A stretch of DNA of 64,000 bases from Candidatus Accumulibacter necessarius (GCA_017302435.1 JAFLDL010000026.1:1-64000); one strand, 5' to 3'. Shown: positions 25,396 through 34,648, numbered from the stretch's first letter. Numbers and translations are program-made. Notes: generated by a model not told the origin, from the sequence alone.

Positions 25396-27651
25396 CTAGG
25401 TCTTGTACGAGTAACGGTAGACGTAACCCTTGTAGCCATAGCGGTAATTCTGGCGACTGACGTTGAGGTCGTTGAAAACGAAGCCCTTGACCTGCACGCC
25501 GGCCTGATTGAGCCGTTTGACCGCCTGTTCGAGCTCGCGGATCGGGTGCTTGCCTGCCCGCGCGACCATCAGCGTTGCGCCGACATGCCGCCCGATGATC
25601 GCCGCATCGGAAACCGCCAGCACCGGCGGCGCATCGACAATGACCGTATCGAAGCGCTCAGCGAGTTCGCTCAGCAGCACTTGAAAACGCGGATGCATCA
25701 GCAACTCGGAAGGATTCGGTGGAATCTGGCCGGTCGTGACCACCCACAGCTTGGGCACCATCGTGGTCTTCAGGAGGTCTTCAAGTGATGCTTGGCCCGC
25801 CACATACTCTGAAACGCCGACCGCCCGCTCGAGGCCGAACTCCTGGTGCAGGTGTCCCCGGCGCAGATCGGCATCGACGATCACGACCCGTTTGTCGACC
25901 TGTGCCAGAACCGCGCCCAGGTTCTTGGAGATGAAGCTCTTGCCCAGGCCCGGACTCGATCCGGTGATCAGCAGCGAGTTGCGCTGCGCGTCTAGCAGCG
26001 CGAAGTGAAGCGTCGTGCGCAGTCCGCGCAGGCTCTCGACCGCGTCGTCCTGTGGATACGATACCGCCAGCAGTTCACCAACGCCGCCTCGCGCCCTGCG
26101 ATGCAATTCGAGTTCGGTCTTGCTGTGCGGCACTGTGGCGTACACCGGCAGACCGAGCTGCGACTCGATGATCTCCGGATCTTCCACGACCACCCGCAGC
26201 GAACGCAGTACCCAGATCACCACCATGCTCACCAGCAGGCCTAGCAGCAGGGCAATTCCCAGGATCGCGACCGCGCCCGCGCCAACCGGCTTGCGGGCAA
26301 CGGCAGCGGTATCGATGACGCGCACATCGCCGACCGTGCCGGCCTTGGAAACCCGCAACTGCTGCGCAGTGTTGAGCAGCTCGGTATATAGCCGGTTGGA
26401 GACCTCGACGTCGCGCGCCAGCCGCAGAACGGTCTGCTGGGTATCGGGCAAGCGCGACACCTCGCCATCAAACTGCTTGCGGCGGTCGTTGAGGCGCGCC
26501 AGCTTGTTGTCTACCGCCTGGATCCGGGGGTGCTCGGGCGTGAAGTTCTGGCGCAGTTCGTCGCGCTCCTGCTTGAGCAGTACCGCGGCATTTTCGACTT
26601 CAACCAGCGACTTCAGGATCCCCTGCGTCTCCAGGCTCAGGTCGAGCGAGCCGCGGCTCTGGCGATAGTTGTTGTAAGCCGCCTCGGCGCTATCCACCTG
26701 CGTCTTGAGCGCAGGCAGCTGGGTTTCGAGGAACTTGAGCGTTTTCTCGGCTTCAGCCGACCGCCGCTCGACGTTCTGCCTGACGTAGGTATTGAGGACA
26801 TCATCCAGCACCAGACCGATCTCTGCCGGGTCATACCCCATCAGGCTCAGCTCGAGAACGCCTGACTTCTTTCCCCGTTCCTTGACCGAGTAGTTGCGAC
26901 GCAGATCGTCAATCGCCGCTTCAGCAGAGCGTTTCGTCAACCGGAACTGCGTATCCGGCCGCGCTCTGAGTTGCGCGACAAAGATGGAGTAGCCCTGGTC
27001 ACTGGCACGCGTCCCTGCCTTTCCCTTGAGGACCAGGCGGTCATCGTCGTCAAAAACTTCGAACGTACCGCCCTCCCGGGCGATCAGGGTGTGTCGCTGG
27101 TCGAGCGCGTGCGGGGGAACGTCGAGCGAATCGACCTGGATCCGTTCGCCACCCCAGGCGAAGCTCGAAAAGCCAAGCCACGCGGAGTTCGGCTCCTCGC
27201 CCTCATAGCGCCGGGCAAACGCACCGCCAATCAGCGGCAGCGTCCTCGGCACGGCAACGATGTCGAGCTTGAGTTTATTCACCACTCGTCCAAGAACCAT
27301 CCGCGAGCTGAGGATCTCGACCTCGGCGGAAACCGTCGTATCGTCACCGAGAAGTGGTTGCAAGGCTTTGAGCGAGCCAACGCCAGAGCTCTTTTCTTCG
27401 ACCTGGAGCAATCCGTCCGCCCGGTACACCGGCTTGGCCACCAGCACCCACGCCAGACCGAGGGCCAGCGCGAAGAGACTGATCGCCGCGATCAGCCAGC
27501 GGTAGTCCATCAGTACGGCAATGATCTCGCCCAGCGCCAGGCCTTCATCCTCTTCGTCAGCGGAAGCCTGCTGCATCGGCTGCATGGCGGCCGTGATCAC
27601 ACCGGGGACGCTGCCCGCATTGGGAAAGGGTCTTGACTGATCGTTGTCCAT
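25396..27651 (-). CDS. Exopolysaccharide co-polymerase / tyrosine autokinase (Wzc/EpsB-type)
   Basis: Inner-membrane protein that controls chain length and export of exopolysaccharide through tyrosine phosphorylation. The 751-residue protein has an N-terminal Wzz domain with membrane helix (near residues 50-70), a long periplasmic coiled-coil/GNVR region and a second helix near residue 460. A cytoplasmic BY-kinase follows, with Walker A in TGSSPGLGKSFISKNLGAV, Walker A' VIVDADLRRG and Walker B VIVDAPP. The C-terminal tail is a tyrosine cluster (NYRYGYKGYVYRYSYK), the usual autophosphorylation site. The tyrosine phosphatase at 29310 is its likely antagonist. Confidence 0.93.
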   Translation of the reverse strand: MDNDQSRPFPNAGSVPGVITAAMQPMQQASADEEDEGLALGEIIAVLMDYRWLIAAISLFALALGLAWVLVAKPVYRADGLLQVEEKSSGVGSLKALQPLLGDDTTVSAEVEILSSRMVLGRVVNKLKLDIVAVPRTLPLIGGAFARRYEGEEPNSAWLGFSSFAWGGERIQVDSLDVPPHALDQRHTLIAREGGTFEVFDDDDRLVLKGKAGTRASDQGYSIFVAQLRARPDTQFRLTKRSAEAAIDDLRRNYSVKERGKKSGVLELSLMGYDPAEIGLVLDDVLNTYVRQNVERRSAEAEKTLKFLETQLPALKTQVDSAEAAYNNYRQSRGSLDLSLETQGILKSLVEVENAAVLLKQERDELRQNFTPEHPRIQAVDNKLARLNDRRKQFDGEVSRLPDTQQTVLRLARDVEVSNRLYTELLNTAQQLRVSKAGTVGDVRVIDTAAVARKPVGAGAVAILGIALLLGLLVSMVVIWVLRSLRVVVEDPEIIESQLGLPVYATVPHSKTELELHRRARGGVGELLAVSYPQDDAVESLRGLRTTLHFALLDAQRNSLLITGSSPGLGKSFISKNLGAVLAQVDKRVVIVDADLRRGHLHQEFGLERAVGVSEYVAGQASLEDLLKTTMVPKLWVVTTGQIPPNPSELLMHPRFQVLLSELAERFDTVIVDAPPVLAVSDAAIIGRHVGATLMVARAGKHPIRELEQAVKRLNQAGVQVKGFVFNDLNVSRQNYRYGYKGYVYRYSYKT

Positions 27652-27769
27652 TGGTTGTCCGTGGTTGTGGTCGCCGGGCAGCGCGCCGGGCGAAGCGTGA
27701 TGCGAGCAAGCCGGCGGTCCTCAGCCGACAAGGCCCACCGAGCGCCCGAGCAAGCCACCCAGCTCTGCT

Positions 27770-28969
27770 TCAACGCGACGGCTGCCGTCCGCCGAGAAGT
27801 GGGAAGTAGGTCTGGCTAGTCAAATTGAGCATATTCACAGTTGGCAGGATGTTCGCGACGACGCGCTGCCAGCGAACAACCGGTGCCGTGTCCACATAGA
27901 TGATGTCGCGTGGCCGCAGCGGAAAGCGATCGGCGAGCAACAGCGCATCAGGTAGACGCGAATCGAGATGGAACAGCTCAGGCGTATCGGTGTTGCCGCG
28001 CATCACGTAAATCCAGCGTGGATCGGCGGTATTCTGATTGATGTAGCCGGCATCGCTGAGCGCTTCGGCAAGCGTCGAACGCTTCCTGTTCATCACCAGC
28101 GAGCCCGGCTTGGTCACTTCGCCAAGTACGAAGACCTTGTTGTAACTGCGATCGGCGACGTTGACGATGTCGCCCTGCTCAAGCAGCGCATTCTGATCGC
28201 TGGCACCGTAGTCATACATCGCCTGGATATCGACCAGATAGGTCGTGCCGCGCCGGGTCAGCAGCACGCGGCTGTAATCCGCCTCCGGCGTGAAGCCTCC
28301 GGCACGATTGACCGCATCGAGAACGGTCATCGGAATATCGGTCACCTGCTGAATCCCCGGCTTCGCCACTTCGCCGACGACATACACCTGCTGGCTACGG
28401 AAGGCGACCATGCGCACATCGAGCTGAACGCGCTCGATGTACTTGGCCAGCTTGGCCGACAGCATCGCCCGTAGCTCGCTGGTCGTCTTGCCCTGGGCCT
28501 TGATGACTCCGACGTAGGGATAGAAGATCGTCCCGTCTTCGGCAACCACGGTACCAGCCTGCTCGGCCGTCCGGAAACTGCCCGCCGGGATGGTCAGTTC
28601 CGGGTGATCCCAGACGATGATAGAGATGATGTCGCCTGGACCTAGCCGGTATTCGGGCACCGACGCCGGGTTGTCACCCGTGAAACGCGGACTGTCCTTC
28701 GTTGCCACTTTCGCGGAGCTGGTGCCATCGCCAATCGGCGGCCGCGCCACCTTGAACATGTCGATGATCAGTTCGGCGGTGATCGGTTTGATCTTGATGT
28801 TGGCTGGCGCAAGCAAGTCGCCCTGCTGCACCGGCAGCCTGACGTCGGACTCCTCACGGTTGCCGTAATTCTGGTTACCGGGAATGATGGTGCAGCCCGC
28901 CACCAGGCTCGCGGCGACACACACCAGCAAGCGACGGCTCCCGTCATGGCGGGCAAAAGACAGCTTCAT
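27770..28969 (-). CDS. Polysaccharide export outer-membrane lipoprotein (Wza-like)
   Basis: Forms the outer-membrane exit channel for the polysaccharide. The ATG at 28969 (AGGAG upstream, spacing seven) gives 399 residues beginning MKLSFARHDGSRRLLVCVAA. A lipobox with the modified cysteine follows (SLVAGCTII); an upstream start at 29056 would bury the signal peptide and is rejected. The polysaccharide-export domain is at YRLGPGDIISIIVWDHPEL, followed by SLBB-type repeats (VYVVGEVAKPGIQQ and FVLGEVTKPGSLVM). It works with the Wzc-type kinase downstream. Confidence 0.93.
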   Translation of the reverse strand: MKLSFARHDGSRRLLVCVAASLVAGCTIIPGNQNYGNREESDVRLPVQQGDLLAPANIKIKPITAELIIDMFKVARPPIGDGTSSAKVATKDSPRFTGDNPASVPEYRLGPGDIISIIVWDHPELTIPAGSFRTAEQAGTVVAEDGTIFYPYVGVIKAQGKTTSELRAMLSAKLAKYIERVQLDVRMVAFRSQQVYVVGEVAKPGIQQVTDIPMTVLDAVNRAGGFTPEADYSRVLLTRRGTTYLVDIQAMYDYGASDQNALLEQGDIVNVADRSYNKVFVLGEVTKPGSLVMNRKRSTLAEALSDAGYINQNTADPRWIYVMRGNTDTPELFHLDSRLPDALLLADRFPLRPRDIIYVDTAPVVRWQRVVANILPTVNMLNLTSQTYFPLLGGRQPSR

Positions 28970-29309
28970 GCCGAACTCCTCATATCTTTCCCTCATTGCA
29001 GCTGCCGAGAACCTCTCGTCAACGAGCGCCGCGCAGTTTACCCCCGGCTGGACCATCGCGCAAAGACATCAGCGCCTGTGGTCGGCCTGATCAGCCCATT
29101 CAGAGCCGCCCGGCATACCTCCGGCGGTGCTCGTCCAGGCGCCTTGGGCGAACCCCGGCGAACCCCGTGTGCAGCCTTGGAACCTTCACCCGGCCGGAAA
29201 AATGCGATGCTGGTGCTGCCGTGGGAGTCGTCGGTTCCGAATGCAAGGATAACGCCGGTCGACTTCGGGACCAGTGCCTTATTTCACACCCGCGCAAAGA
29301 ACAGCCAGC
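28970..29309. other. Intergenic region upstream of wza-like gene
   Basis: About 340 bases between the phosphatase stop and the export-lipoprotein start. No convincing gene, repeat or RNA was found. It may hold a separate promoter for the export and kinase genes; I could not find a sigma-54 -24/-12 pair like the one before the PEP-CTERM gene. Confidence 0.4.
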
Positions 29310-29750
29310 TCAGCAGAGCTTGCTGATCCACGGATCGAGCGCATCCTCGATCAACTGCAGCGCTTCCGCGTGCGCTGCATCTCCTCGCCGATACGGGTCG
29401 GGAATCTCCGTCCTCGTCCAGTGCCCGAGCAGGAAGGTCTTGCCACGCGCCGTCGGGTCCATCGCCAGAACCGCCTCCCGGTGGTGTTTTTCCATGACCA
29501 GAACGAGTTCAGCCCAGCGCAGACGCTCGGGCGTGAGCTGGCTGGCACGATGTGTACTGAGGTCCACACCACGCGCATTCATCATCGCACAGGTGGCTTC
29601 TTCCGCCGGATGATCGACCAGCGCGCCGATGCCCGCGGAGCGCGCTTCCACCCGCTTCCCGGCTTTTTCGATACGCTGACGCAGCAGGAACTCTGCCGCC
29701 GGGCTGCGACAGATGTTGCCGGTACAGACTGTGAGAATCCTGCTGAACAT
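29310..29750 (-). CDS. Low-molecular-weight protein tyrosine phosphatase (Wzb/EpsP-type)
   Basis: Dephosphorylates the cognate tyrosine autokinase and so regulates polysaccharide polymerisation. The 146-residue protein has the P-loop C-x5-R at residues 9-15 (VCTGNICRS) and the general-acid loop IPDPYRRG near residue 117. Length and both motifs are standard for the family. It follows the sugar-phosphate transferase gene by nine bases, so the two are probably co-transcribed. Confidence 0.93.
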   Translation of the reverse strand: MFSRILTVCTGNICRSPAAEFLLRQRIEKAGKRVEARSAGIGALVDHPAEEATCAMMNARGVDLSTHRASQLTPERLRWAELVLVMEKHHREAVLAMDPTARGKTFLLGHWTRTEIPDPYRRGDAAHAEALQLIEDALDPWISKLC

Positions 29751-29759
29751 GTGCTCAAC

Positions 29760-31295
29760 TCACCTGCAGGACGGTGGAACGCTGACTTCAAACCCCGGAA
29801 CGGTGCTCTCGACCGGGCAGCAGCCACGCTCCATCGAGTAGATCAAGGTGCTCCGGACACCACGGCGATCAGCCTCCCGGCTGCTGCCCGGTATCAATGG
29901 CTCGCCGGCACCCACACGAGAGTTCGGGCTGCTACGGCCCATGAAGAGACGTACCTCAAGTCCCGGCTGCCCGGCGATGCGCCTCTTGATGCGCCGCGCA
30001 TCACGCTGTATGTTGCCGATCAGCTGCTCGTCGCCGTCGGTGTGAATGTGCACGACACAATAGACGTTGCGGCCGTCGGTCGAAGACCTGTCCATCTCGT
30101 ACACACCGAGCTGGAAATCATAAGTGCTGCCAAGTCCCTGCGAGATCACCGCAACAATCTCCGGAGACTTCTCCCTGCGCAGATAGCCGACAAAGATGCC
30201 CCGCACCTGGACCGACGGCAGCCCCAGCCAGCGATTGAGCTGGCGCAGACGGGTAACCAGGCTTGAGGGCCGCAGGATGACCACGAAGTACACCGCGAAA
30301 ACCCCGAGAAACAGCCAGAACATCAGATACTCGGGGACACCCAGCAGGAAACCACAGACCCCGATCAAGCCAAAGAGAACTTGCATCACAGCCGCAAGAA
30401 GAACGACGTCGCTTACCCGAAAGCCGGCGCGGACGAAGAGATGATGCAGATGGTTGCGGTCAGCACGGAACGGCGACCCGCCAAACCAGAGACGGCGCAG
30501 CATGACGCCGACGGTATCCATCAGCGGCAGAGCCAACAACCACAACGCGGTAACTGGCGTCATCGCCGCCTGCTCCCCCTGCGACATGGCAATGAACAAC
30601 CAGGCAAAGAGGAAGCCCAGCAACATGCTGCCGTTGTCGCCTAGAAAAACCCGCGCGCGGCGGTTACCCGGATAGCGGAGATTGTAATAGAGGAAGCCTG
30701 CGACGCCACCCATCAGGGCAACAATGAGAAAGACATAGGAACTTCCGTTGCCGTAATACGCGACGATGCAGGTCAGCGCCAGACTGACCAGACTCCCCGT
30801 GCCTGAAAGGCCATCAATGCCATCCATCATGTTGACAGCATTGATCAGGCCGATGGTTGCGAAAACGGTCAGAGGAATGGCCAGCCAGCCGAGATCAACG
30901 ACCACGCCCGGAAACAGCTCACCAAGCGAGCGGAGTTCGACGCCGCCGAGGAAGACCATCGACAACGCAACCAGCGCCTGCACGATGAAACGGGGCTTGA
31001 AACCAAGGCGCCAGATATCATCAACCAGGCCGGTGAGAAAGATGGCCAGTGCGCCAAAAAGAATCCCGCTCAGGGGACCAAGCGTGACATCAGCAAAAAA
31101 CGTATCGGCCAACAGAGAAGCGCTGACGACAACAGTCATCAAGCCAAAGCCGCCGACAAACGGCGTACTCGCCTGGTGCTGCTTGTGCCCGCCAGGGTGA
31201 TCCATGATTCCGAGATAGCCGGCAAGCGCAATGCCTACTCGGATCGCCACACCGGATACCAGCAGACACACGCCGAACAAAACGGCCAAATCCAC
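29760..31295 (-). CDS. Undecaprenyl-phosphate sugar-1-phosphate transferase, MraY/WecA family, with C-terminal extension
   Basis: Starts polysaccharide or O-antigen-type repeat synthesis by moving a sugar-1-phosphate to undecaprenyl phosphate. The 511-residue protein starts at GTG 31295 behind GGAGG. Catalytic acidic motifs are VDDIWRLG, NMMDGIDGLSG and LGDNGSMLLGF, with roughly ten membrane helices to about residue 340. About 160 residues of soluble C-terminal domain follow (strand-helix pattern with VYCVVHIHTDGDEQLIGNIQ), which WecA lacks. The extension is the odd feature; its function is unknown. Confidence 0.88.
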   Translation of the reverse strand: MDLAVLFGVCLLVSGVAIRVGIALAGYLGIMDHPGGHKQHQASTPFVGGFGLMTVVVSASLLADTFFADVTLGPLSGILFGALAIFLTGLVDDIWRLGFKPRFIVQALVALSMVFLGGVELRSLGELFPGVVVDLGWLAIPLTVFATIGLINAVNMMDGIDGLSGTGSLVSLALTCIVAYYGNGSSYVFLIVALMGGVAGFLYYNLRYPGNRRARVFLGDNGSMLLGFLFAWLFIAMSQGEQAAMTPVTALWLLALPLMDTVGVMLRRLWFGGSPFRADRNHLHHLFVRAGFRVSDVVLLAAVMQVLFGLIGVCGFLLGVPEYLMFWLFLGVFAVYFVVILRPSSLVTRLRQLNRWLGLPSVQVRGIFVGYLRREKSPEIVAVISQGLGSTYDFQLGVYEMDRSSTDGRNVYCVVHIHTDGDEQLIGNIQRDARRIKRRIAGQPGLEVRLFMGRSSPNSRVGAGEPLIPGSSREADRRGVRSTLIYSMERGCCPVESTVPGFEVSVPPSCR

Positions 31296-31360
31296 GGCTA
31301 CCTCCGCAATTCACAGTCAAGGCTTCAGCGCCGCCCCGGACACTGGTCACGCTCGACACA

Positions 31361-31384
31361 AGCAGAGCCCTTGCGGGCTCTGCT
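31361..31384 (-). terminator. Hairpin terminator of the PEP-CTERM gene
   Basis: Perfect 10-bp inverted repeat AGCAGAGCCC / GGGCTCTGCT around a four-base loop, just after the PEP-CTERM stop. Read on the minus strand it is followed only by TTGTG, so the U-tract is weak. It separates the PEP-CTERM gene from the sugar-phosphate transferase gene. Confidence 0.6.
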
Positions 31385-31430
31385 CTTGGAACTTCACGGC
31401 GCTTGCGCGCCGGTGAACTCTCAGGCTCGC

Positions 31431-32288
31431 TCAGACCCGACGGCGACGGCCGAGGAACAGACCGACGAGACCGATGCCCAGCAGCGCCAGCGATTCGGGT
31501 TCGGGGATCTGCACGTTGTAGTTGCCGGAGTACGAACGCAACTCGAACGGCACAGGGATGCGAACCCCGTTGACCTCCATGAAGTCGCTACCGACAGCAT
31601 AAACGCCGGAATTGGTGGCCGAAAAACCGAAGAGGTAGTCATGGACGCTGCCGCCCAGAGTCACTTCGACTACTTCGCTTGCTTGATAATATCCTTCCTT
31701 CGGAGGCAGCTTGATTGGCTTGAACAGCTCCTCGAGAATGGGCCCCGCGTCAAGGAATCCGGCCAGGCCGATATTGACCGTGTGCCCGTCGATGTAAACG
31801 TAAGAAATGTTGGGATCACTTACCAATTGCCAAGGTGCGAAGCCACCGGGAAGTGACGGCAGGTAGAAAGCCTTGAGTGCATCTGCCAATTCGCCAGCGG
31901 TCAACGATCGGCCAAGATTCGCCACTGCCGCAGCCTGAATATACCGTCGATCAAGTCCGGTGGTATTCCAGTCACCAATTTCAAGCCCACTCAGCTCGAT
32001 AGGCTTGCCGTTGACCGTGCCCGCCATCGCGCCACCCGAGCCGAACTTTCCGAGCTCGACGTTACTGCCGGGCGCTGGATCATCAAGTGCGCCCTGCGCC
32101 TGTGCCTTATTCGGGTTTTGCGAGGGGTAAAGCACACCCCCGACGTTGCTCCAGAGAATGTTGTTGTTACCACCGGCAATGCCGGTCACCACCATATTCA
32201 CACCCACGAAATTAGCCGACGCGCCGGCCGAAGCGGTCATCGCCAGCACCGCCAAAGCGATTCTTGTCTTGCTAGATAGTAGATTCAT
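31431..32288 (-). CDS. PEP-CTERM sorting-domain protein
   Basis: Secreted protein processed at the envelope by an exosortase and found in floc- and EPS-forming Gram-negatives. The ATG at 32288 (AAGGAG upstream) gives 285 residues; the in-frame ATG at 32312 adds eight residues without a better ribosome site. Features are a signal peptide (residues about 1-25, ending ASAGASA), a beta-rich body, and the C-terminal sorting tail IPEPESLALLGIGLVGLF ending in RRRR. The body family is not identified. It is monocistronic with a sigma-54-type promoter and sits beside EPS genes, as expected. No exosortase gene lies in the window. Confidence 0.9.
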   Translation of the reverse strand: MNLLSSKTRIALAVLAMTASAGASANFVGVNMVVTGIAGGNNNILWSNVGGVLYPSQNPNKAQAQGALDDPAPGSNVELGKFGSGGAMAGTVNGKPIELSGLEIGDWNTTGLDRRYIQAAAVANLGRSLTAGELADALKAFYLPSLPGGFAPWQLVSDPNISYVYIDGHTVNIGLAGFLDAGPILEELFKPIKLPPKEGYYQASEVVEVTLGGSVHDYLFGFSATNSGVYAVGSDFMEVNGVRIPVPFELRSYSGNYNVQIPEPESLALLGIGLVGLFLGRRRRV

Positions 32289-32429
32289 TGAGAACTCCTT
32301 CACGTCAATCACCAGTCCGTTTCGCAGACCGGTTGATGAGGGTTTTAATGGGCTTCACAAGTCTTGGCTTTCGGAAACCCGGAAAGCAACATCCGTGCGT
32401 CCTCAACAAAACCTGACTCAGCGAAAAAG

Positions 32430-32446
32430 TAGCAATATTCGTGCCC
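32430..32446 (-). promoter_or_regulatory. Sigma-54 (-24/-12) promoter of the PEP-CTERM gene
   Basis: On the minus strand the sequence is GGGCACGAATATTGCTA, which matches the RpoN consensus TGGCACG-N4-TTGCW except for the first base. The invariant GG (-24) and GC (-12) are correctly spaced. Predicted transcription starts near 32420, giving a leader of about 130 bases before the ATG at 32288. PEP-CTERM genes in floc-forming betaproteobacteria are known to be driven by the PrsK/PrsR system with RpoN, which agrees. Confidence 0.72.
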
Positions 32447-32833
32447 AAAAAGGAATGTTCCATGAAACCAAGTGTTTAATAATTCACGAATCGTTCAAGA
32501 TAACTCAAGTGTAAAAAAAACCGACACCCCACACATGGCCCACCCGCTCCCGGTCGACCACCTCGCTCTCGCGAAGCGAGGCTCTGTTGCCCCCTGGAGC
32601 ACCTAGCCCCCTGTAGTCCCTGCGAAGTGCAGCCCCGCGGCAGGGGCCGCGCCGCGGAGGGGGACCCCGCCGCCGCGGCCAGGCATGTCTCTTGAAGACC
32701 CCGAATCCCGCCTCCCGAGGCACAGTTGAAGGGCTGCGCACCGCCCGGCGATGCCCTTTCGCTGCACCGCGACGACCGACGCCAGCGACGATTGCCTTGC
32801 GAGCCGAGCCCCCGGCGCGTTATAGTCGCGTCG
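32447..32833. other. Non-coding region with GC-rich inverted repeats
   Basis: About 390 bases between the sigma-54 promoter and the glycine riboswitch. The first part is AT-rich and could hold the upstream activator site for the RpoN promoter. The rest is very GC-rich and carries the inverted repeat CCTCGCT/AGCGAGG (32561-32581) and CG-rich palindromic stretches around 32635-32690 (GCCGCGCCGCGG). These resemble dispersed intergenic repeat elements, but with one copy in the window this cannot be shown. The gcvT promoter must lie here. No supported gene. Confidence 0.4.
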
Positions 32834-33020
32834 CGAATGGGAGAGGGCGACAGTGTCGCCGCCGACGGCGCAATCCACCCGGAAACGCTCAGGCAAAAGG
32901 ACCGTTCGTGCAATGAACTCTGGAGAGCGGCGCACGCTGTTGGCGGAGCGCCCACCGATGGGGCCAGGGCGGCTGCGAATGAGGGTAGCCGCCCGACAAT
33001 CTCTCAGGTACATGGACAGG
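32834..33020 (+). promoter_or_regulatory. Tandem glycine riboswitch
   Basis: Two consecutive glycine aptamers upstream of gcvT. Aptamer 1 (about 32834-32912) runs GGGAGAGGGCGAC to CGCTCAGGCAAAAGGACCG. Aptamer 2 (about 32916-33020) runs CTCTGGAGAGCGGCGC to ATCTCTCAGGTACATGGACA. The GGAGAG entry, the CTCAGGYA-type segments and the GGACMG ends are diagnostic. Cooperative glycine binding is expected to switch on the glycine cleavage genes that follow. Confidence 0.92.
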
Positions 33021-33051
33021 GGGGTGAACTCGTTTCGGGTTCGCCCCTTTT
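33021..33051 (+). terminator. Intrinsic terminator forming the glycine riboswitch expression platform
   Basis: Nine-base-pair stem GGGGTGAAC (33021-33029) with GTTCGCCCC (33039-33047), one G-U pair, followed by TTTT. It starts immediately after aptamer 2, so stabilising the aptamer could prevent terminator formation. That is the usual arrangement for ON-type glycine riboswitches. Transcription would stop about 50 bases before gcvT when glycine is low. Confidence 0.75.
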
Positions 33052-33098
33052 CCGTTTCTGGAATCCACTCCAACAAGTGCTCCCTATGGATTGATACG

Positions 33099-34187
33099 AT
33101 GAAGAAAACTGTCCTCAATGCCTGCCACCGCCGAAGCGGCGCCCGAATGGTCGATTTCGGCGGCTGGGAGATGCCGCTGCACTATGGTTCACAGATCGAG
33201 GAACATCACGCCGTGCGCCGCGACGCCGGCATGTTCGACGTCTCGCACATGTGCGCCGTTGATGTGGCGGGTCGCGACGCCGGTGTTTTTCTCCGTCGCC
33301 TGCTGGCCAACAATGTCGAGCGGCTGAAGGTCCCCGGCAAGGCACTGTACAGCGCCATGCTCAACCAAGCCGGCGGGGTGATCGATGACCTGATCGTGTA
33401 TTACCTCGACGACCGTAGCTACCGGGTGGTGGTCAACGCCGGCACCGCCGAGAAGGATCTGGACTGGATGGCCGCCCGCCGCGACGAGTGGCAGCTTGCG
33501 GTAGACATCACGCCCCGCCGCGAGGGCGCCGGGGCGCTGGCGATGATCGCTGTCCAGGGACCGCATGCTCGCCAGAAGGTGTGGCAGGTGCTGCCCGAAT
33601 GCCGGGCAGCCAGTGAAGCGCTGAAGCCCTTCTTTGCCGCCGTCGTCGGCGACCACTTCATCGCCAGTACCGGCTATACGGGTGAAGATGGCTACGAGAT
33701 CACCCTGCCCGCCGCCCGGGCCGACGGCCTCTGGCAGGCACTCGCTGCAGCGGGTGTGCGGCCTTGTGGGCTGGGCGCCCGCGACACGCTGCGCCTTGAG
33801 GCCGGCATGAATCTCTACGGCCAGGATATGGACGAAACAGTTTCGCCGCTCGACGCCGGCCTGGCCTGGACGGTCGATCTCGTATCACCGCGCGACTTCG
33901 TCGGCAAGGCCGCCCTCCTCGCCCGGCCGCAGCAAGTCCGGTTTCTCGGCCTGGTACTGCTCGACCGCGGCGTGCTGCGAGCGCACCAGGCGGTACACAC
34001 GACCCATGGCGACGGCGAGATCACCAGTGGCAGCTTCTCGCCGACGATGCAGCAATCGATCGCCCTCGCCCGCCTGCCGCTCGCCGCGGCGATCGGCGAC
34101 ACGGTACAGGTGGCGGTTCGCGACAAGCGGCTCGCTGCCCGGGTGGTCAAACCCTCTTTCGTCAGAAACGGTAACATCCTCGTTTGA
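33099..34187 (+). CDS. gcvT: Glycine cleavage system T protein (aminomethyltransferase)
   Basis: Transfers the methylene unit from the lipoyl-bound aminomethyl group to tetrahydrofolate, releasing ammonia. From the ATG at 33099 the protein has 362 residues; an open frame upstream runs through the riboswitch and is not coding. Motifs are [53 protein letters not shown] and the C-terminal PSFVRNG. Normal family length. Confidence 0.96.
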   Translation: MKKTVLNACHRRSGARMVDFGGWEMPLHYGSQIEEHHAVRRDAGMFDVSHMCAVDVAGRDAGVFLRRLLANNVERLKVPGKALYSAMLNQAGGVIDDLIVYYLDDRSYRVVVNAGTAEKDLDWMAARRDEWQLAVDITPRREGAGALAMIAVQGPHARQKVWQVLPECRAASEALKPFFAAVVGDHFIASTGYTGEDGYEITLPAARADGLWQALAAAGVRPCGLGARDTLRLEAGMNLYGQDMDETVSPLDAGLAWTVDLVSPRDFVGKAALLARPQQVRFLGLVLLDRGVLRAHQAVHTTHGDGEITSGSFSPTMQQSIALARLPLAAAIGDTVQVAVRDKRLAARVVKPSFVRNGNILV

Positions 34188-34236
34188 TTTCATGGCATTA
34201 AATGGCCAGACTTGATCTTATTTATCAGGAGAGAAG

Positions 34237-34620
34237 ATGAACATCCCCGCCGACCTCAAGTACACCAGAAGTCACGAATGGGTCCGCGCCGAAGCGGACG
34301 GCACCGTCACCGTCGGCATCAGCGACCATGCCCAGGAATTGCTTGGCGACCTGGTTTTCATCGAACTGCCGGATATTGGCCGCGCACTCGCCGCCGAGCA
34401 GGAAGCCGCTGTCGTTGAATCGGTCAAGGCAGCCGCCGACGTCTACGCGCCGATCGCTGGAACCGTCATCGAGGTCAACCAGGCGGCGGTCGATGCCCCC
34501 GAGCTGGTCAATCAGGACGCCTATGGTGCCTGGCTGTTCAGGATGAAGCCGGCGGCAGCCAGCGACCTCGATGGCCTGCTCGATGCCGCCGCCTACCGGC
34601 AGATCGTTGACGCCGCCTAG
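34237..34620 (+). CDS. gcvH: Glycine cleavage system H protein
   Basis: Lipoyl carrier that shuttles the aminomethyl group between GcvP, GcvT and Lpd. The 127-residue protein reads [10 protein letters not shown] near the N-terminus and [20 protein letters not shown]. The lipoylated lysine is in [13 protein letters not shown], with the C-terminal [21 protein letters not shown] lies just upstream of the ATG. Located 49 bases after gcvT. Confidence 0.96.
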   Translation: MNIPADLKYTRSHEWVRAEADGTVTVGISDHAQELLGDLVFIELPDIGRALAAEQEAAVVESVKAAADVYAPIAGTVIEVNQAAVDAPELVNQDAYGAWLFRMKPAAASDLDGLLDAAAYRQIVDAA

Positions 34621-34648
34621 GCCAATGGAAGCGCTACCGGAAGACGCC

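Noticed and set aside
32853-33098. Upstream extension of gcvT through 32853
   Set aside because: This sequence is the glycine riboswitch and its terminator; the ATG at 33099 gives the canonical GcvT N-terminus.
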